A stretch of DNA of 9,395 nt from an uncultured Bulleidia sp. (GTDB taxonomy: Bacteria > Bacillota_I > Bacilli_A > Erysipelotrichales > Erysipelotrichaceae): positions 1 to 9,395 of the forward strand of contig CAKVIS010000059.1 of NCBI GenBank assembly GCA_934754415.1, read 5' to 3'. The translations under genes were made by a program, and so were the position numbers. Each line of letters opens with the position of its first letter. Positions within the stretch are counted from its first letter, which is position 1. The notes below the pieces were generated by a model. It was not told the DNA's origin. It searched no databases and worked only from the letters and a program-made list of their open reading frames with translations. This document shows, piece after piece, positions 6,505-9,395 of this stretch.

Positions 6505-6841
6505 AGAGCTATATACAGTGGCTGAAGGTGATTTTCAGTCTGTACTGGGACGTTTTGGAACAAAGGGTCTGGTAGAAAGATTTGTGAAGAAATTCCCTGG
6601 TGATGATTCTTATGCACAGCTTGTAGAAAAGCTGAATGCAAAAGAAGTTGAGGAAAGCTTCAGGGCGGCACATACATTAAAAGGTGTCTGTATGAATCTG
6701 GGCTTTGAAGGATTGCTGAAACCTGTAAAAGAAATTACAGAAATATTAAGAGCCGGTTCCCTGGCTGGTACAGAAGAACTGATGACAGTGATTACTGAAA
6801 AGTACAATGTACTTTGTGAAGCTATCTGTCAGTTACAATAA
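6494..6841 (+). CDS. Hpt (histidine phosphotransfer) domain protein
   Basis: A 115-residue stand-alone Hpt protein. The phosphorylated histidine is H60 in RAAHTLKGVCMNLGF, the classic HxLKG signature, in a helix followed by a second long helix (about 72-90), as in Hpt four-helix bundles. It should carry phosphate to or from receiver domains; the obvious partner is the REC domain of the preceding gene, D352. AAAGGAG (6477-6483) lies 10 nt before the ATG inside the upstream gene, and the two genes overlap by 11 nt, so they are translationally coupled in one operon. There is no histidine kinase or catalytic ATPase domain in the protein, so phosphate must come from a kinase elsewhere. Transcription ends at the hairpin of the downstream 56-bp repeat. 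Confidence 0.9.
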   Translation: MTIEELYTVAEGDFQSVLGRFGTKGLVERFVKKFPGDDSYAQLVEKLNAKEVEESFRAAHTLKGVCMNLGFEGLLKPVKEITEILRAGSLAGTEELMTVITEKYNVLCEAICQLQ

Positions 6842-6856
6842 TCAGTCGAAAGAACA

Positions 6857-6912
6857 AAAACACGACCGTTTGCAGTCACAAATGCGGTCGTATTTTTTTA
6901 CGATTGTTTTTA
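6857..6912 (+). repeat. 56-bp direct repeat, copy 1 (contains a terminator)
   Basis: Identical over 56 nt to 8259-8314. It contains a hairpin, ACGACCG (6862-6868) with CGGTCGT (6885-6891), extended by TTTG/CAAA, then seven T (6893-6899). This serves as the terminator of the signalling operon, 20 nt after the Hpt stop. The tail after the T-run (ACGATTGTTTTTA) is conserved too, so the repeat is more than a simple terminator. Confidence 0.9.
6862..6899 (+). terminator. Rho-independent terminator of the GGDEF/Hpt operon
   Basis: A 7-bp GC-rich stem extended by 4 bp across a two-base bulge, loop CAGTCA, followed by TA and seven T. It is part of repeat copy 1. Confidence 0.88.
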
Positions 6913-6932
6913 TGGATGAACTGCATTAGAAT
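6904..6932 (+). promoter_or_regulatory. Candidate promoter of the AlbA_2 gene
   Basis: TTGTTT (6904-6909), a 17-nt spacer and TAGAAT (6927-6932). The -10 matches consensus at 5 of 6; the -35 is weaker. The -35 lies in the conserved tail of repeat copy 1, while the -10 is outside it; copy 2 has no -10 at this spacing. Confidence 0.4.
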
Positions 6933-6958
6933 GTCTTTGAAGATGCAGGTGATGTAGT

Positions 6959-8209
6959 ATGAAGGAAACAAAAAGCTTGGAATTTAAATCTGAAATTTCA
7001 AATACATTTCTAAAAACAGTAAGTGCGTTTGCTAACTATGATGGTGGAGAAATATGGTTTGGTGTAGCAGATGATGGGAGTATACATGGATTATCTGACC
7101 CTGTACAGGCTTGTCTGGATATAGAAAATAAAATCAATGATACGATTCATCCACAACCACATTACGAATTATCTGTGAAAGAAACTGAGAAAACAGTGAT
7201 ACTTAAAGTGCAGGCGGGTATAAATACACCATATACGTATAAATCTAAAGCGTATAAGAGAAATGATACGGCTACAATTGAAGTGGATTCTCTGGAATTG
7301 ACAAGACTGATATTGCAGGGAAAGAATATGCATTATGAAGATTTACCTGCAACAACACAAGATCTTTCTTTTACTATACTGGAAGAGAGAATACAGAAAG
7401 CATTGGGTATCAGTGCCTTAACGCAGGATATATTAAAAACATTAAATTTGTATACGAATACTTGTGGATATACGCATGCGGCTGAAATGATGGCAGATAA
7501 AAATGCGTACCCAGGAATAGATATTGCAAGATTTGGTGAAAATATAAATATTATTCTGAATCGTATGACTTTTGACCATGAATCTATACTGTTGGTTATG
7601 GAAAAGGCTGTTGAAGTATATCGTAATTTTTATCAATATGAAGAAATTCATGGAATGCAAAGAAAAAAGGTGGAAAAAATACCAGAGGCTGCATTCAGAG
7701 AAACAATCGCAAATGCCTTGATTCACAGAACATGGGATACACCAGTACAAATTCGCATTTTGATGTTTGAAGACAGAATTGAAGTGACTTCGCCAGGTGG
7801 ATTACCTGCAGGTCTATCCAAGGAAGAATATCTTCGTGGTAACGTATCTATGCTGAGAAACCCTGTTATAGGCAATATTTTTTACAGATTGCATATAGTA
7901 GAAGTGCTTGGAACTGGAATACTCAGGATTAAGGATGCTTATGCAGAAAGTAAGGCGAAACCTTTGTTTGAAGTTTTTGAGAATTCCATTAAAGTTACTT
8001 TGCCTGTATGCAATGCCCTGAAATTAACAGAAGACCAACAGGTTGTTTATAATGCACTGAGCAAAGTTAAGGCACAATCTATGAGTGAAATTCTGACATT
8101 GATTCCTTTCGGAAAAACTAAAGTGACATCTATTCTGAATACGATGATAGTGCAAAACTATGTAGAAAAAACAGGTAATGGCAGAGGAACAAAATATAAA
8201 TTATTGTAA
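6959..8209 (+). CDS. AlbA_2 (Schlafen-type) / HATPase_c_4 / winged-helix protein
   Basis: A 416-residue soluble protein of the COG2865 type, often annotated as a RecG-related or ATP-binding transcriptional regulator. Residues 1 to ~115 are the Schlafen AlbA_2 domain: ETKSLEFKSEIS, then TVSAFANYDGGEIWFGVADDG, a fold that binds nucleic acid. From about 230 to 335 is a GHKL-like ATPase region: FRETIANALIHR (246-257, N-box), DRIEVTSPGGLP (P279-G281) and EVLGTGI (315-321). Residues ~350-416 fit a winged helix (MSEILTLIPFGKTKVTSILN). The target DNA is unknown; relatives are regulators or linked to mobile DNA and defence. AGGTGAT at 6947-6953 lies 5 nt before the ATG. The gene stands alone between identical 56-bp repeats, as if inserted as a cassette. 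Confidence 0.88.
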   Translation: MKETKSLEFKSEISNTFLKTVSAFANYDGGEIWFGVADDGSIHGLSDPVQACLDIENKINDTIHPQPHYELSVKETEKTVILKVQAGINTPYTYKSKAYKRNDTATIEVDSLELTRLILQGKNMHYEDLPATTQDLSFTILEERIQKALGISALTQDILKTLNLYTNTCGYTHAAEMMADKNAYPGIDIARFGENINIILNRMTFDHESILLVMEKAVEVYRNFYQYEEIHGMQRKKVEKIPEAAFRETIANALIHRTWDTPVQIRILMFEDRIEVTSPGGLPAGLSKEEYLRGNVSMLRNPVIGNIFYRLHIVEVLGTGILRIKDAYAESKAKPLFEVFENSIKVTLPVCNALKLTEDQQVVYNALSKVKAQSMSEILTLIPFGKTKVTSILNTMIVQNYVEKTGNGRGTKYKLL

Positions 8210-8211
8210 TT

Positions 8212-8257
8212 AAAAAAGACAGGCATCGCTATCATAGATGGATAGCAATGCCTGTTT
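8212..8257. terminator. Long bidirectional-looking terminator between convergent genes
   Basis: ACAGGCATCGCTATC (8219-8233) pairs with GATAGCAATGCCTGT (8241-8255), 15 positions with one mismatch, around a 7-nt loop. On the minus strand the stem is followed by six T (A-run 8212-8217); on the plus strand only by TT. It sits 9 nt after the AlbA_2 stop and also downstream of the minus-strand transporter, so it can serve both. Confidence 0.85.
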
Positions 8258-8258
8258 C

Positions 8259-8314
8259 AAAACACGACCGTTTGCAGTCACAAATGCGGTCGTATTTTTT
8301 TACGATTGTTTTTA
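8259..8314 (+). repeat. 56-bp direct repeat, copy 2
   Basis: Identical over 56 nt to 6857-6912, with the same hairpin and seven-T tract in the same orientation. Here it follows another complete hairpin, so its terminator function is redundant. This supports a duplicated or inserted element rather than two selected terminators. Confidence 0.9.
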
Positions 8315-8337
8315 GGGGCGAATTCGTACGAAAAGAG

Positions 8338-9327
8338 TTAATGTAGTGCGGGTTTCATCTTCAACAGGAAATACAATAAAGCAAGTACTCCAAAGAAAGC
8401 TCCGACATACCCAATCCATGCAATGGAAAAACTGCTTACTACTACGCCACCAATATAGGTACCAAGTCCTATACCAAGATTAAAGATAGAAGAAAATAAT
8501 GCCATGGCAACAGTAGAGATAGAATCATCTGCAGCTGTAATTACTTCTGATTGAAAAGCTACATTGAAGGAAGTGGCAGACAATCCCCATACAGCACATA
8601 ATAAGAAGATGGTTGGTACAGAGACAGAAGCGAATTGTAATAATGCAACACATACTGAGATACCTGCAATGGAACAGGTTAAAAAACCAATTCTGTGGGA
8701 ATCATGAGTCCTGGAAAATAAGATACTTCCTAAGATACCTGCTCCTCCAAATACCATTAATACAACAGTCGCAACAGAGTCTGATACATGAGCTACCTGG
8801 CTCAGGAAAGGATCGATATAACTGTAAGCTGTATAGTAGGCTGTGGCAAACAGGAAAGTAACTACATAGACACCGATGAGCGCTTTATTTTTGAATATCT
8901 TTGGAAATCCGGATAAGGAGAATGGTTCCCCTTTATCAAATTTAGGAAATACAAAGAACATATAGATGCTGATACAGGCGGAAATCATTGCGACAACTGC
9001 AAAAGTCATTCTCCATCCAATCGCAAGTCCTATTACTCTTCCAAGAGGTAAGCCTAAGATCATGGCAATACTTGTGCCGGTGATAATCATACTTAAAGCC
9101 ATGGATTCATGATCTTTGTTTACAAGCTTTACAGCTACAGGGGAAGCAATAGACCAGAAGATGGCATGTGTACAGGCAACACTAAGTCTTGAAATCAATA
9201 AAATCCAGAAGTTTGCAGAGATTACAGAGAGTATTTGAAATACTGTAAAAGTACATATAACACCGAATAGTGAACCTCCCCACCTTAACAGATGTAATAC
9301 ATCATGTTTGAAGATAGTGCTTCTAAG
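8338..9327 (-). pseudogene. SotB-like sugar-efflux MFS transporter, 5'-truncated
   Basis: A major facilitator (DHA1) antiporter closely resembling SotB/YdeA. ISRLSVACTHAIFWSIASPV, IITGTSIAMILGLPLGRVIG and the IGWRMTF segment match its TM4-TM5 region, followed by YYTAYSYIDPFLSQVAHVSD and VAMALFSSIFNLGIGLGTYIGG. SotB proteins are about 390-400 residues with 12 membrane helices and export sugars such as arabinose or IPTG. Here the frame is open from a TAG at 9328-9330 to the stop at 8338 (about 329 codons), but homology starts only near TM3 (LFGVICTFTVFQILSVIS). TM1 and TM2 are absent, and none of the three minus-strand frames in 9331-9395 restores them. No in-frame ATG precedes the conserved part; the first usable start is a TTG at 9196-9198 inside it, without a convincing ribosome site. 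I read it as a decayed gene; internal re-initiation would give a 286-residue, probably non-functional protein. Confidence 0.75.
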
Positions 9328-9395
9328 CTAAACTAATCATAAGGACTTAATTTAACCTACGGCATGTCCACTATACCGCTATTTCCTTGCTTTAC
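9328..9395. other. Unassigned sequence beyond the transporter break
   Basis: All three minus-strand frames contain early stops here and none encodes the missing TM1-TM2 of the transporter. I see no complete gene, terminal inverted repeat or known element end in these 68 bases. They may belong to whatever rearrangement truncated the transporter. Confidence 0.4.

Noticed and set aside
6931..6957. Eight-codon upstream reading frame before the AlbA_2 gene
   Set aside because: The ATG overlaps the candidate -10, so it would not be in the transcript, and there is no ribosome site.
8323..8332. Perfect palindrome TTCGTACGAA near the transporter stop codon
   Set aside because: A single 10-bp palindrome in an intergenic gap, with no second copy or promoter nearby; can occur by chance.
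9328..9395. Insertion-sequence end beyond the truncated transporter
   Set aside because: The break in the gene invites this reading, but I see no terminal inverted repeat, target duplication or transposase sequence in the 68 bases available.

Overview
The window is AT-rich, has strong AGGAG-type ribosome binding sites and many short Rho-independent terminators, and carries gene families common in gut Firmicutes (an Rpn-type nuclease tail, QueT, a Cof-type HAD phosphatase, GGDEF/HD-GYP signalling). A low-GC anaerobic Firmicute of the Clostridia or Erysipelotrichia type is the most likely source. This is an inference from gene content and base composition; I cannot name the species.

Layout, left to right. 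Positions 1-314 hold the 3' end of an Rpn-like (PD-(D/E)XK nuclease/putative transposase) gene, followed by a hairpin. Next is a thioredoxin-reductase-like flavoprotein (455-1324) with an intact redox CxxC but no recognisable NADPH-binding motif, closed by a clear terminator. A solitary AAA+/STAND-like ATPase with a C-terminal winged helix (1444-2484) follows. Its promoter region is filled by two near-identical 22-nt direct repeats, which look like operators. Positions 2485-2842 contain weak hairpins and a probable gene remnant interrupted by one stop. A Cof-type HAD phosphatase (2843-3691, minus) and a QueT queuosine-precursor transporter (3839-4351, plus) are transcribed divergently. The queT leader has competing helices that could hide the Shine-Dalgarno site, like a preQ1 riboswitch, but I could not fit it to a known class.

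The signalling block is a two-gene operon. It encodes a protein with a Cys-rich N-terminal domain followed by GGDEF, REC and HD-GYP domains (best start 4471, not 4390), then an overlapping Hpt phosphotransfer protein (6494-6841). Together they look like a phosphorelay output that both makes and degrades cyclic-di-GMP; no sensor kinase is in the window. An AlbA_2 (Schlafen-type)/HATPase/winged-helix protein (6959-8209) follows. It is bracketed by two perfectly identical 56-bp copies of an intergenic terminator repeat (6857-6912 and 8259-8314), so the gene looks like an inserted cassette. The right end (8338-9327, minus) is a SotB-like sugar-efflux MFS transporter that has lost its first two membrane segments; positions 9331-9395 are unrelated sequence.

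No tRNA, rRNA, CRISPR array or complete insertion sequence was seen. The most interesting items are the queT leader, the ATPase repeat operator, the NADPH-motif-less reductase and the 56-bp repeats around the AlbA_2 gene.
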